DNA of 64,000 bases, from positions 3,962 to 67,961 of the forward strand of contig CAVKQI010000002.1 in NCBI GenBank assembly GCA_963658405.1, read 5' to 3'. Made by a program: the position numbers and the translations under genes. Within the stretch, counting starts at the first letter, position 1. Each line of letters opens with the position of its first letter. Positions 45,620-55,413 of this stretch are shown here, piece by piece. A model generated the notes under the pieces. That model did no database searches and had not been told where the DNA came from. It saw nothing but the letters and a program-made list of their open reading frames with translations. This DNA comes from CAG-791 sp963658405 (GTDB lineage: Bacteria; Bacillota; Clostridia; Lachnospirales; Lachnospiraceae).

Positions 45620-45746
45620 GTGTTGCGAAAGGCCGTGCCGCAGAGCACTACTGCATGGCTCGCACCTGTGCAGCGAGTACCGTTTTGCCAAGGATGCGAT
45701 CCATGCAGTAGCACCCCGCGGCACGGGGCGGGTACACATCGCAATA
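45620..45746 (+). repeat. Long imperfect stem-loop after the 57-residue gene
   Basis: The left arm has gccgtgccgc and cactactgcatgg. The right arm has ccatgcagtagca and gcggcacgg. Outermost are tgttgcga and tcgcaata. Inside is a smaller hairpin, ctcgcacctgtgcagcgag. It could be a repeat element or a structured RNA. The surrounding gene-free stretch 45558-45893 holds this, the terminator at 45783 and nothing else I recognise. Confidence 0.65.
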
Positions 45747-45782
45747 TTAAATTACAAACATACCTTCTATAACAACAGAGAA

Positions 45783-45835
45783 AACAGGACTTATTTCACA
45801 ATTTTCAGGTGGTGAGATAAGTCCTGTTTCTTTTT
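45783..45835 (+). terminator. Rho-independent terminator
   Basis: aaacaggacttat pairs with ataagtcctgttt, followed by CTTTTTT. It probably ends the small-gene transcript and lies between convergent genes. Confidence 0.85.
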
Positions 45836-45893
45836 TAAAAAATATGAAATTGTGAAGTATTCAATAATAATCCGATAGATAAAAACAGGGAGA

Positions 45894-46313
45894 TCAGGAA
45901 ATCTCTACAATCTCATCCAGAGAAACCGTGGTGCCGTCCGTAAATGTCAGGGTGCGGGCAAATTCATCCAGCTTCTTCACATGCCCGGTCAGTGTGGTAT
46001 AAGAGCCACCTTCCTTGCGTGTATCCGGCACAAAGCATGTCAGGGTGACCTGAGGATGATCCTCCAGGTGGGCAGCGATCCTCTGCAGCGTCTCGCTCAT
46101 GCGTACCAGCATATCCTCATCCGGCACGATGCGCCGCTCGGTCAGCCGCCCGGTCTCATCCACCGCCTCCTCATAGCCGGTGAGAGCGGCAAAAGGAGAA
46201 AACTGCGCCGCCCGGTCCGCCATGGACATAGGGGGTCTGGTGGGGGAAACATGGTGGGGAAGGTGGATAATGTCCTGATATTTATCTTTATAACTATCTT
46301 TTTCCTGCTTCAT
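45894..46313 (-). CDS. YolD-like protein
   Basis: This 139-residue protein begins MKQEKDSYKDKYQDIIHLP and has the YolD signature: PPMSMADRAAQFSPFAALTGYEEAVDE. The C-terminal part is a small beta-rich domain (VKKLDEFARTLTFTDGTTVSLDEIVEI). YolD-like genes usually sit beside a UvrX/UmuC-type Y-family polymerase, as here (the polymerase gene is upstream on the same strand, about 180 bases away). ATG 46313 is preferred over an upstream TTG at 46340, although its ribosome binding site is weak. Confidence 0.85.
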   Translation of the reverse strand: MKQEKDSYKDKYQDIIHLPHHVSPTRPPMSMADRAAQFSPFAALTGYEEAVDETGRLTERRIVPDEDMLVRMSETLQRIAAHLEDHPQVTLTCFVPDTRKEGGSYTTLTGHVKKLDEFARTLTFTDGTTVSLDEIVEIS

Positions 46314-46492
46314 ATCTGATCTTTCGTATCTAATCCCCAATTTATGCCATCAATGTCCAGATGCCTCAATGAAATCTACTCGTGCACCGGCAAAGCAAGA
46401 GTATCCGTGTCCTGTAAATAAGGTGTCGACAGAAATTCCGTATCCTGCACAGTCGGATAACATAACCGATAACCGGATACAGCAACGCTTTG

Positions 46493-48001
46493 CTATGCCT
46501 TATGCCCGCCAATCTGGGCATTGCGGCTCATGGCGGTGGCACCTTCCTGGAGGTTCATGCCGCGGAGAATGGCATTTTTGCCGTATTTCTTTTTGAGGGC
46601 GATGGCAGCCTCCTGCATCTTTCGCTCCTTGGCCTCCCGGTCGGCTTCCTCTTTATCTGCCTTTTCTCTGGCGGCATAATCGGTGAAAAGATCCAGCTGT
46701 TCATACTTTGGCTCTGCGGACGGGGCGGCACTTTCCTCCATTACATGATTGGCAGTGATGTTCATGCGCCGGATCAGGAGGGCGGGATTGACGATGCGGT
46801 CAAAGAGGGTGCCGGCGGCCTCCATGATCTGGTGCGTGGAAGAGGAAAACCTGCCCAGATTCTCGGTGCCGTGGGCGTGCTTCGGCACCTGTCTGCCGTA
46901 ATGGTCGGTGATGATCTCGCCTTTGTAGGCCTTGCGTCTGACGGGATCTGTCAGATTCTCGATGTCGTAGCCGATGGTGACCACGATCTGGTCCGTGACC
47001 AGCTTTTTGTCTACCAGATCAAGGGAGAGGCCGTCGGCCATCTCCCGGAGCACCAGCCTGGCTTTGTCTGCCTCATAGGGACAGTGGAGCACCTGACCTG
47101 CACTGAGACTGTTGCTTTCCGGACGGTAGGCCTTGATGGCCTCTATGGTGCATGGCTCCCAGCCCCAGGCGTGGTCGATGAGAAGCTCGGCATTCTTGCC
47201 GAAGAGCCGGTAGAGCAGATCCTCATGATAGGCCGAACACTGGGCCACATCGCCCATGGTGAACATGCCGTTGGCGGCCAGACGCCTGGCATAGCCCCTC
47301 CCTACCCGCCAGAAATCCGTGATGGGCTTATGATCCCACAGCTCCTGGCGATAAGTCATCTCATCCAGATAAGCGATGCGGACCCCATTTTCATCGGCAG
47401 GGATGTGCTTGGCCTTTACATCCATGGCCACCTTGCACAGGTAGAGATTGGTGCCGATGCCGGCGGTGGCGGTGATGCCGGTGGTATGGAGGACGTCCAG
47501 CACCATTTTCATGGCCAGATCATGGGGCGACAGACCATAGGTGTGCAGATAGTCGGTGACATCGATAAAGACCTCATCGATGGAATAGACCACCACATCC
47601 TCCGGCGCTACGTACTTCATATAGATAGAATAGATCCGGGTGCTGTATTCCATATAGTGAGCCATCCGGGGCGGCGCGATGAGAAAATCAAGGGCCAGGG
47701 AAGGATCGGCTGCCAGCTCCGTGCCGAAATGCGATTGGCCGGTAAAGGGACGGCCGTGGAGACGCTGCTTTCGCTCGATATTGACTTCCCGCACCCGCTG
47801 GCGTACCTCAAAGAGCCTGGCCCGGCCGGGGATGCCGTAAGACTTAAGCGTCGGCGTGACTGCCAGACAGATCGTCTTGTCTGTCCGGCTCTCATCTGCC
47901 ACCACCAGATTGGTATTGAGGGGATCCAAACCCCGTTCCCGGCATTCCACAGAGGCATAGAAGGATTTGAGATCAATGGCGATATAGATGCGCTCCTTCA
48001 C
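46493..48001 (-). CDS. Y-family DNA polymerase (UmuC/UvrX type)
   Basis: This 502-residue translesion polymerase has the N-terminal IAIDLKSFYASVE (catalytic Asp), YSIDEVFIDV (second acidic pair), and the thumb region GIGTNLYLCKVAMD. The little-finger domain follows, and near the C-terminus EQLDLF, a beta-clamp-binding motif. The Lys/Glu-rich tail after it is helical. It starts with GTG behind GGGAGGTAAAAA. The pair with YolD is typical for mobile or SOS-type polymerase loci of Firmicutes. No LexA box was found by eye. Confidence 0.93.
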   Translation of the reverse strand: MKERIYIAIDLKSFYASVECRERGLDPLNTNLVVADESRTDKTICLAVTPTLKSYGIPGRARLFEVRQRVREVNIERKQRLHGRPFTGQSHFGTELAADPSLALDFLIAPPRMAHYMEYSTRIYSIYMKYVAPEDVVVYSIDEVFIDVTDYLHTYGLSPHDLAMKMVLDVLHTTGITATAGIGTNLYLCKVAMDVKAKHIPADENGVRIAYLDEMTYRQELWDHKPITDFWRVGRGYARRLAANGMFTMGDVAQCSAYHEDLLYRLFGKNAELLIDHAWGWEPCTIEAIKAYRPESNSLSAGQVLHCPYEADKARLVLREMADGLSLDLVDKKLVTDQIVVTIGYDIENLTDPVRRKAYKGEIITDHYGRQVPKHAHGTENLGRFSSSTHQIMEAAGTLFDRIVNPALLIRRMNITANHVMEESAAPSAEPKYEQLDLFTDYAAREKADKEEADREAKERKMQEAAIALKKKYGKNAILRGMNLQEGATAMSRNAQIGGHKA

Positions 48002-48078
48002 TTTTTACCTCCCATGCAAGAAAAACCGAACATACATTCTACCTCATAATATATTCTTTTGCATAAAAGGTCAAGCAT

Positions 48079-49896
48079 CTATCCATAGATCCGTATCTCC
48101 ACCTCCGTCATCCCCCCCTGCTCACTGCGGTAGGTCAGACCGCAGGTCTCATCGTAGTAGAGCTGCAGCCGGCGGTGCGTATTGTAGACCCCGATATTGC
48201 TGCCCTTCCGGCTCTGCCCCTCGCCGGTCAGAATGGTGACGAGCTTTTCCGGGGGTATGCCCACGCCGTCATCGGAGACTACAAAGACCAGATAGGGATC
48301 CTCCCGCCAGCCGGCGATGACGATGCTGCCTGTGCGGTCCTCCTTTTCCAGGATGCCGTGGAGCAGGGCATTTTCCACAATGGGCTGAAAGACCAGCTTT
48401 GGGATCGTGCACTCCAGCATGTCCTCCGGCACATCAATGACGAAATCGATCCGGTCATCATAGCGCATATTCTGCAGCCGCATGTACAGATCGGCGTGCT
48501 CGAGCTCGTCCCGCAGAGGCACCACATTGTTGCCCTTGTTCAGGGTGAGCTTGTAGAAACGGGACAGAAGCTGTACGGCCTCGGAGACCTCTTTTGTCTG
48601 GCCGGACTGGGCCTGCCAGTTGATCATATCCAGCGTATTGTAGAGAAAATGAGGATTGATCTGCGCCTGCAGGGCATTAAATTCGGACATGCGAAGCTCC
48701 TCGGCGGTCCGGATCTGCTCCTCCAGAAGGTCATTGATCTTGGCAGACATGTAATTATAGGTGTCTACCAACTCTCCGATCTCGTCGCTGCTCTCCGGGG
48801 CCGGCAGGAGCTTTGGCGGGCCGAAGCGCACATTTTTCATCTGATGGATAACATTGGAGAGCCGGTTGATGACGGAGGAGGAGAGGGCGATGGAGACCGC
48901 GATACTGATCAGCAGGAAAAAGCCGTACAGCAGCAGGAATTCCAGCAGGATGGAAGTGCCCTCGGAGGTGATATTGTCGGCAGGAATGACGGTGACCATA
49001 TACCACTCGGTGCCGTCTATGCGCTTGTAGCCGGCGTAGACACTCTCCCCGGCAAAGTTCTGCCGCACCAGCCGCTGGGTGGTCTTCAGCCGCTCCGGGA
49101 TGTCCTCGTAGTCCATGAAATAGGTGCCGGAGAGGGTGGGATTGGTGGTGGCCACGATGGCCTGGCGCTCATTGATCAGATAAATGGCACTGTCGGAAAA
49201 GGGATTGTTGTTCAGCAGAAAGGAATTGATACTCTCCTGGTGAAAATAGACGGCGATAAAGGCATAGCGTTCATTTCCCAGCCAGATCTTGCGGATGATG
49301 GCCATGTCCCCGTATTTCCTGATCTCGCTGGGGCTTAAGTACATGGCGGGACAGATCAGCGTGCTCTGGTCATAATGGCTGAAAATGCCGTGCCAGTAGG
49401 TGCCGTTGGTCTCCGACAGGGAGGCAAAGATCGTAGAGCCCGTAAAATGCCGGAGCTGCCGCAGGTGGGCCTCATCCATGTAGATGCGGATGGCGCTGAC
49501 GGCGTGGCTGTCCTTGATGTAATTGGTGGAATCCAGAAAGGTATGGACATCCTCTCCCTTCAGGGAAAAGGAGGAGACCGCAGCGACGGTGCCCCGCTCC
49601 CGGGTTTCATACTCCGCCTTCAGAAAATCCATGAGAAAATCCTGCTCGCTGACTGCATCCACTACCGAGGTGATCTGGGCCATCATGCCCTCTAAGTTCA
49701 TGGCGGTCTGCTCACTGATCGCCTCAAAATTGCGCAGCGTGTTCTCCGTGATGAGGGCAGAGAACTTCCCGTAGGTAAAAATAGCGATCACCAGCGCCGG
49801 CACCATGGCCAGCAGCAGATGGGTGATCAGGAATTTGGACTTCAGGTGCAGATTATAAAAGAAGGAATGATAAATACCGTGCAGAAACTTTCTCAT
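48079..49896 (-). CDS. YesM-type sensor histidine kinase
   Basis: This 605-residue protein has a membrane helix at about 27-47, an extracellular Cache-like sensor of about 270 residues, a second helix at about 315-340 and HAMP. The His_kinase motif QAQINPHFLYNTLDMINWQ follows, then HATPase (VENALLHGI, DDGVGIPPEKL). It forms a pair with the YesN-type regulator just upstream on the same strand, and such pairs normally control nearby sugar ABC importers. ATG 49896 is chosen because TGAGGTGACC precedes it; a GTG lies two codons earlier. The importer on the opposite side (51884-56619) is the likely target. Confidence 0.93.
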   Translation of the reverse strand: MRKFLHGIYHSFFYNLHLKSKFLITHLLLAMVPALVIAIFTYGKFSALITENTLRNFEAISEQTAMNLEGMMAQITSVVDAVSEQDFLMDFLKAEYETRERGTVAAVSSFSLKGEDVHTFLDSTNYIKDSHAVSAIRIYMDEAHLRQLRHFTGSTIFASLSETNGTYWHGIFSHYDQSTLICPAMYLSPSEIRKYGDMAIIRKIWLGNERYAFIAVYFHQESINSFLLNNNPFSDSAIYLINERQAIVATTNPTLSGTYFMDYEDIPERLKTTQRLVRQNFAGESVYAGYKRIDGTEWYMVTVIPADNITSEGTSILLEFLLLYGFFLLISIAVSIALSSSVINRLSNVIHQMKNVRFGPPKLLPAPESSDEIGELVDTYNYMSAKINDLLEEQIRTAEELRMSEFNALQAQINPHFLYNTLDMINWQAQSGQTKEVSEAVQLLSRFYKLTLNKGNNVVPLRDELEHADLYMRLQNMRYDDRIDFVIDVPEDMLECTIPKLVFQPIVENALLHGILEKEDRTGSIVIAGWREDPYLVFVVSDDGVGIPPEKLVTILTGEGQSRKGSNIGVYNTHRRLQLYYDETCGLTYRSEQGGMTEVEIRIYG

Positions 49897-49910
49897 GGTC
49901 ACCTCAATCA

Positions 49911-49960
49911 GCGGCTGCGCTGCCGCGGCAGCGGATCAGTAATTTCGCGAAGGCGAATTC
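49911..49960 (-). repeat. H3 and H4 hairpins between the regulator and kinase genes
   Basis: On the minus strand, gaattcgccttcgcgaaatt (49960-49941) is H3, and ccgctgccgcggcagcg with gcagccgc (49934-49911) is an H4-like stem. TGAGGTGACC and the kinase start follow. Confidence 0.65.
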
Positions 49961-49980
49961 TTTGCTGCGATCTGCGATTT

Positions 49981-51555
49981 CTACTGTCTGCCGCGGCCCT
50001 CTGCGTCGGCCATCTGGCTCTCCCGGTACTCGGAGGGGGAGAGACCCACATATTTCTTAAAGCTCTTTCCGAAGTAATTGCCGTCGGCATAGCCCACCAT
50101 GGCGGAGATCTCCGAGATTTTGTTGCGGGGATCGGAGAGAAACTTTTTGGCCTTGCCCATGCGGTAGGCGGCGATATACTGGTTCATGGTCTGTCCGGTC
50201 TCATTTTTAAAGTAAGTGCACAGGTAGGAAGTGGAGAGGTGCACGTGGTCGCTGATGGCCTTGATGGACAGATTCTGGTCGGCATAGTGCTGGCGGATAT
50301 AGTCTCGGATCAGGAAAATGGTGGAGCTCTCCGTATCCTCCGGATGCGCATGGTAGGCCGCCAGCAGCCGGTCATAGTCCCGGAGGAAAAGATCCTGCAG
50401 TTCCTTTACGTGGCGGCAGCGGGAGACCAGGGCCAGCTGACTCTCCCGGCTCTCTCCCTCGTGAAAATCACTGAGACGGTTTTCATAAGCCATCTGATGA
50501 AGATCCTGGAGCAGCCGATAGTAGACGTCACGGATCACATCCGGCAGAAAACTGCGGTTATCAAGGATCGTATTATAAAATTCCACCACCAGCGCCCGTA
50601 TCTCCTCCAGATTGCCGGCATCGATGGCCTGCAGGTAGGCATGGCGCAGGTCTGAAAGAAGGCTCTCGTCCACAGGCTTTTCCTGCTCCCGGTAGTGGAG
50701 CACCCTGTCTGTGGAAAAAAAGGCATTCTGCTGCAGGATCACGGCACTGTGGTAGGAATCCGGCAGCGCGGTCAGGGTATCCTCCTGCCTGCCAAAGCAC
50801 ATGGTAAAGTCTTCAAAATCCGTGCAGCAGGCTGCAGCCTGCTCCGTGAGCTCCCTGTAAAGGTAGGAATCCATCCGGGCAGGATAGAGGAAGTGGACCA
50901 GCAGGTAGTCCTGATGCTTGGCGGTATGGACCTGCCGGACGCCCAGCTGCTGACAGCACCGGGCGATCCTGTCCAGAAAGCTGCGGACGGTCTCCTCCGG
51001 ATACTCTGCCAGAGAGGGAAAGACATGGACCGTCATGGTAAAGAATGTTCCCTTTTCCGAGGAAAGACACAGAGCGCGCAGCACCTCCGCATCGGCCTTA
51101 AATCCCGTCTTTGTCATGGACAGTGCCAGACGCGAGGTGGCCTCCCGCTGCAGCAGATCATAGGAGAGCATGGCCTCGTGGGAGCGCTGACAGCTCTCCA
51201 TGGCCTCGCGGACCGCCTCTGTCACTTCTTCCAGCTGAATGGGCTTTTCCACGTAGCGGATGGCGTGGAGCTTGATGGCGGCCTTGAGGTATTCCTTGTC
51301 GGAATAGCCGCTCATAAAGATGACAGGACATTCCGGCACCAGCCCGGTGACGGCGGTGGCCAGCTCGATGCCGTCCATCTGGGGCATCCGGACATCGGTC
51401 AGGATGATATCCGGCCGCTCCTGCTTAAATAAGGAAAGAGCCTGAACGCCGTTCTCGGCATCCAGCACCCGGTCAATGCCCAGAGAGACCCAGTCTATGC
51501 CCCGCATCAATCCTTCCCTTGTCAGACGCTCATCGTCGGCGATCAAAATCTTCAT
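49981..51555 (-). CDS. YesN-type response regulator with AraC DNA-binding domain
   Basis: This 524-residue protein starts KILIADDERLTREGLMRGIDW, a receiver with phospho-Asp in IILTDVRMPQMDG. A long middle domain follows. The C-terminal AraC-type double helix-turn-helix reads NLSIKAISDHVHLSTSYLCTYFKNETG and ISEISAMVGYADGNYFGKSFKKYVGLSPSEYR. ATG 51555 has GCGGGGG at the right distance. The gene is divergent from the sugar importer and is followed 84 bases later by its kinase. It probably activates the importer promoter. Confidence 0.93.
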   Translation of the reverse strand: MKILIADDERLTREGLMRGIDWVSLGIDRVLDAENGVQALSLFKQERPDIILTDVRMPQMDGIELATAVTGLVPECPVIFMSGYSDKEYLKAAIKLHAIRYVEKPIQLEEVTEAVREAMESCQRSHEAMLSYDLLQREATSRLALSMTKTGFKADAEVLRALCLSSEKGTFFTMTVHVFPSLAEYPEETVRSFLDRIARCCQQLGVRQVHTAKHQDYLLVHFLYPARMDSYLYRELTEQAAACCTDFEDFTMCFGRQEDTLTALPDSYHSAVILQQNAFFSTDRVLHYREQEKPVDESLLSDLRHAYLQAIDAGNLEEIRALVVEFYNTILDNRSFLPDVIRDVYYRLLQDLHQMAYENRLSDFHEGESRESQLALVSRCRHVKELQDLFLRDYDRLLAAYHAHPEDTESSTIFLIRDYIRQHYADQNLSIKAISDHVHLSTSYLCTYFKNETGQTMNQYIAAYRMGKAKKFLSDPRNKISEISAMVGYADGNYFGKSFKKYVGLSPSEYRESQMADAEGRGRQ

Positions 51556-51805
51556 ATACATCCCCCGCTTACAATCCCCAGAGAAATTTCGCCCATCCCG
51601 GGCAGATGATCCCCATAGACGGGTCTGCCATGCACCGCAGCCCAATCTTCATGGATAATCCCACATCTCCCCACATGAAAATTGTGCGAAATTACCAAAA
51701 ACCAACTTCATTGTAGTAGATACAGGACATAAACACAACAATATCTGTGAACGGAAAATGAATAATAAGTAAAAAATTACCCCGTATCGAAAGATTTTAC
51801 CGTGG

Positions 51806-51840
51806 AGTACAGCAATTTTTCACCCTATACTGAGAACATA
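51806..51840 (+). promoter_or_regulatory. Importer promoter with good -10 and no clear -35
   Basis: TATACT (51829-51834) lies about 50 bases before the GTG start of the ATPase gene. At 16-18 bases upstream there is no TTGACA-like sequence. A promoter lacking a -35 next to a divergent AraC-type regulator is typical of activator dependence. The 240-base spacer is AT-rich (about 51715-51800) and may hold the regulator sites; none is defined here. Confidence 0.5.
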
Positions 51841-51883
51841 GAAACAGTGAGCGATGAAAGCTGTAAGGAGAGGAGAGGGGAAA

Positions 51884-53401
51884 GTGTCTGAAGAATATGT
51901 ACTTGAACTGAAGGGCATTACAAAGATATTTCCGGGTGTCAGAGCACTGGACGGCGTGCACTTTCAGTTAAAAAAAGGCGAAATTCACGCGCTGATGGGC
52001 GAGAACGGTGCAGGCAAATCTACCTTCATCAAGGTTATTACCGGTGTACACAAGGCAGAAGAAGGCGAGATGTTCCTAAACGGTCAGAAGGTAGACTTCA
52101 AGGGACCGAAGGATGCACAGGAAGCAGGTATTGCTGCAATCTATCAGCATGTTACCGCTTATCCTCACCTGACCGTGGCTGAGAATATTTTCATGGGCCA
52201 TGAGAAAAAGAAAAACGGCATCATCCAGTGGAAAGAGATGAATGCGGCAGCCAATGAGCTCCTGGGAAGACTTCATGCAGACTTTAAGGCGACAGCGATC
52301 ATGGGATCCCTTTCCGTGGCACAGCAGCAGATGGTAGAGATCTCCAAGGCACTCTCCGCCAATGCCAAGATCATCATCATGGATGAGCCCACCGCTTCCC
52401 TGACCAAGAAAGAGTCCGAAGAGCTCTATCGTATCACAGAGGAGTTAAGAGACAATGGTGCATCCATTATCTTTATCTCCCATAGATTCGAGGATATGTA
52501 CCGCTTAGCTTCCAGAGTCACCGTATTCCGTGATTCCCGCTATATCGGTACCTACAATGTAAATGAGATCTCCAACGCAGATCTGATCACCGCCATGGTT
52601 GGCCGTGAGATCACCGATATGTTCCCGAAGCCGGACGTCAAGATCGGCAAGGAAGTGCTCCGGGTAGAGAATCTGTGCAGAGAAGGCTATTTCAAGGATG
52701 TTTCCTTTAACATCCATGCCGGCGAGATCGTAGGTCTGACCGGTCTGGTAGGCGCCAGAAGAACCGAGGTCATTCAGACCATCTACGGCGTAGAAAAACT
52801 CACCTCCGGCAAGATCTATCTGGAGGGCAAGGAGATCAAGGTCAAGTCTCCCCGGGATGCCATCAAAAACGGTATCGGCCTTCTGACCGAGGACCGTGCC
52901 GACTTAGGCCTGATCCTTGACTGGGGCATCGGCCGCAACATCACTCTGACAGAGATCGAAAAGTACGGTAATAAGTTCTTTACCAATGACAAGGCAGAGA
53001 GAGCGGCAGCCAAGCAGCTGGCAGAGGAAGTGGATACCAAGGCTGTCACGCTGGACGACAAGGTAAGCACTCTTTCCGGCGGCAACCAGCAGAAGGTAGT
53101 CGTGGCCAAGATCCTGGCCTCCGATCTGAAGGTCCTGATCATGGACGAGCCTACCAAGGGCGTAGACGTCGGTGCAAAGGCAGAAATCTATGACATCATG
53201 GGTCAGCTGGCACAGAAGGGCTATGCGATCCTGATGATCTCCTCGGAAATGCCGGAGATCCTGGGCATGTGCGACCGCATCCTGGTGATGTGCGAAGGCA
53301 AGCTCACAGGAGAACTCGGAAGAGAAGAAGCTACGCAGGAAGTAATCCTGCAGTTCGCTATGGCGAAATCCTTAAAGGCTTCAGAAGGTGAGGGGAAATA
53401 A
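51884..53401 (+). CDS. Rhamnose-type sugar ABC importer, double ATPase subunit
   Basis: This 505-residue protein has two fused ABC domains of the RbsA/MglA type. The first has MGENGAGKST, the signature SLSVAQQQMVEI and DEPTASLT. The second is degenerate at Walker A (TGLVGARRTEV), as usual in this family, but keeps LSGGNQQKVVVAK and DEPTKGVD. GTG 51884 is preferred because GGAGAGGAGAGGGG precedes it; ATG 51854 is an alternative. It is the first gene of a four-gene importer and overlaps nothing, ending one base before the permease ATG. Confidence 0.95.
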   Translation: MSEEYVLELKGITKIFPGVRALDGVHFQLKKGEIHALMGENGAGKSTFIKVITGVHKAEEGEMFLNGQKVDFKGPKDAQEAGIAAIYQHVTAYPHLTVAENIFMGHEKKKNGIIQWKEMNAAANELLGRLHADFKATAIMGSLSVAQQQMVEISKALSANAKIIIMDEPTASLTKKESEELYRITEELRDNGASIIFISHRFEDMYRLASRVTVFRDSRYIGTYNVNEISNADLITAMVGREITDMFPKPDVKIGKEVLRVENLCREGYFKDVSFNIHAGEIVGLTGLVGARRTEVIQTIYGVEKLTSGKIYLEGKEIKVKSPRDAIKNGIGLLTEDRADLGLILDWGIGRNITLTEIEKYGNKFFTNDKAERAAAKQLAEEVDTKAVTLDDKVSTLSGGNQQKVVVAKILASDLKVLIMDEPTKGVDVGAKAEIYDIMGQLAQKGYAILMISSEMPEILGMCDRILVMCEGKLTGELGREEATQEVILQFAMAKSLKASEGEGK

Positions 53402-54394
53402 ATGGAAAAGAAATCTCTGCTTAAAAAACTCACCGGCTCCAGAGAAGTGAGTTTGATCATCGTATTGATCCTGCTGTGCGGCTTTATCGCATTACGGAAT
53501 TCCACATTCCTGATGCCCTCCACGCTGGCAGATATGTTTAAGAACTACGCAGTTACCTTTATCATCGCAGCGGGCATGATGCTGATCCTTCTGATCGGCG
53601 GCATCGATATTTCCGTAGGTTCCATCCTCGGATTTGCCGGTATGAGCGCATCGCTTTTCCTGAGAGATCATCAGGGCACACCGGTGCTGGTGGTCATCCT
53701 GATCTCCACCGTGGTAGGTCTCCTCTGCGGTGTGATCAACGGCCTGATCATTTCCTACGGCAAGGTTCCGCCCATCATCTGTACCATGGGTATGATGAAT
53801 GCCTACCGCGGTCTGGCCTATATCGTGGCAAAGAGCCAGTGGGTAGCCGCTTATCAGTTCACCGATTCCTACAAGGCTTTTGCCCAGACCAATATCCTGG
53901 GACTGAGCAGTCTGGTATGGGTCATGATCGCCATCTATGTGATATTCTTTATCGTGATGAAATGGACTTCCCTGGGAAGAAGAGTCTACGCTGTAGGCTC
54001 CAATGCAGAGGCAGCAGAGGTCAGCGGCATCAAGGTGGCTAAGGTAAAGCTCGGATGCTATGCAGTCCTCGGTCTTCTCTCCGGTCTGGCCGGCGCCCTT
54101 TATACTTCCCTTTATGCATCTGCACAGGGCAACATGGGTGAGGGCATGGAAATGGATGTTATCGCAGCCTGCGTAGTAGGCGGCGTGAGCATGACAGGCG
54201 GCAGCGGTTCCGTCGTCGGTGTGTTCTTAGGCTCTCTGATCCTGGCAGTCATCGGCAAGGGTCTTCCGCTGATCGGTATCTCCCAGTTCTGGCAGACCGC
54301 TATCAAGGGTCTGATCATCCTGGTAGCGATCATCGTCAATGTGCTGGCACAGAGATCCATGGACAGAGCCGCACTGAAAGGAAGGGAGATTTAG
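53402..54394 (+). CDS. Sugar ABC importer permease 1
   Basis: This 330-residue BPD_transp_2 (RbsC-like) membrane protein has about 8-10 helices, including IGGIDISVGSILGFAGM and the cytoplasmic loop GRRVYAVGSNAEAAEVSGI. That is the EAA-like contact to the ATPase. It begins immediately after the ATPase stop, so it is translationally coupled. The binding-protein gene two genes downstream is of the rhamnose type. Confidence 0.94.
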   Translation: MEKKSLLKKLTGSREVSLIIVLILLCGFIALRNSTFLMPSTLADMFKNYAVTFIIAAGMMLILLIGGIDISVGSILGFAGMSASLFLRDHQGTPVLVVILISTVVGLLCGVINGLIISYGKVPPIICTMGMMNAYRGLAYIVAKSQWVAAYQFTDSYKAFAQTNILGLSSLVWVMIAIYVIFFIVMKWTSLGRRVYAVGSNAEAAEVSGIKVAKVKLGCYAVLGLLSGLAGALYTSLYASAQGNMGEGMEMDVIAACVVGGVSMTGGSGSVVGVFLGSLILAVIGKGLPLIGISQFWQTAIKGLIILVAIIVNVLAQRSMDRAALKGREI

Positions 54395-54396
54395 TC

Positions 54397-55413
54397 ATGG
54401 CAGGAAAGTCAGGAAGAGATATAGCATTAACTGGCAAAAGAGACTGGAAGACAAAGCTCCTTCGTTGGGAAACCTTTCTGGTAGTCATCTTTATCGCCAT
54501 CAATATCATGAACGCCTGCATCTCAGACAAGTATCTGAGTGTCACAGGACTCTTTACAGCAACCAATACCTTTATCTATGAGGCATTCCTGCTGCTGCCC
54601 ATGTGTTTCGTACTGCTGATCGGTGAGATCGACATCTCCGTGGGCTCCACCGTTGCATTGTCCGCCTGCCTCCTCGGCATCACCTTTAATGCCACCCAGA
54701 ATATGGGACTGGCCATGGTGGTCTGCCTGCTGGTAGGTACCCTCTGCGGTATGTTAAACGGTCTGATCCTGGTGAAGTTCACCGAGTTAAACCCCATGAT
54801 CGTTACCCTGGGCACGCAGATCATGTTCCGCGGCATCGCAGAGATGATCCTGGAGGATCAGGCAACCGGCGGCTTTACCAGCGTCAAGTGGTTCTCTAAT
54901 CTCTATTGGGGCAAGATCGGCGGCGTGGTACCTTATATGTTCGTCATCTTCGTCATATGCGCAGTGATCTTCGGCATCGTCATGCACAAGACCACTTTCG
55001 GCCGAAGAATGTATGCCATCGGCAGCAACCAGAAGGCATCCTTCTACTCCGGCATCAACGTGGCCGGCATCCGCTTCTTCATCTATGCACTCACCGGTTT
55101 CTTTGCCGGTGTGACCGCCATCTTCCTGGCAGCACAGATGGGCAGCGCCAGATCCAACGTAGGACAGGGATTTGAAATGGATGCCATCGGCATGGCAGTC
55201 CTGGGCGGCGTCATGACAGACGGCGGCAAGGGCAACTTCATCGGCGCTATGCTGGCTATGTTCATCTTAGGTTTCCTGGAGTACGGCCTGGGCCTGATCA
55301 ATGTATCCGCACAGGTTATGCTGGTCATCAAGGGCCTGCTGCTGATCATCGCCGTTATGATCCCCAACTTAAAGCCTATCTTTGCCGCTAAGAAAAAGAC
55401 AGCAAAGGCTTGA
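54397..55413 (+). CDS. Sugar ABC importer permease 2
   Basis: This 338-residue RbsC-like permease is homologous to the preceding gene (IGEIDISVGSTVALSACLLG and the loop GRRMYAIGSNQKASFYSGI). It starts 2 bases after that gene's stop. Two distinct permeases, one double ATPase and a RhaS-type binding protein match the rhamnose importer layout (RhaSTPQ-like). A three-fold imperfect direct repeat (aacagtacctt, aacggcacttt, aacggtacttt; 55415-55455) lies just downstream. Confidence 0.94.
   Translation: MAGKSGRDIALTGKRDWKTKLLRWETFLVVIFIAINIMNACISDKYLSVTGLFTATNTFIYEAFLLLPMCFVLLIGEIDISVGSTVALSACLLGITFNATQNMGLAMVVCLLVGTLCGMLNGLILVKFTELNPMIVTLGTQIMFRGIAEMILEDQATGGFTSVKWFSNLYWGKIGGVVPYMFVIFVICAVIFGIVMHKTTFGRRMYAIGSNQKASFYSGINVAGIRFFIYALTGFFAGVTAIFLAAQMGSARSNVGQGFEMDAIGMAVLGGVMTDGGKGNFIGAMLAMFILGFLEYGLGLINVSAQVMLVIKGLLLIIAVMIPNLKPIFAAKKKTAKA

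Noticed and set aside
46490..48049. 519-codon open frame on the plus strand
   Set aside because: It is the antisense shadow of the Y-family polymerase gene, which has all catalytic motifs; the plus-strand translation has no recognisable domain.
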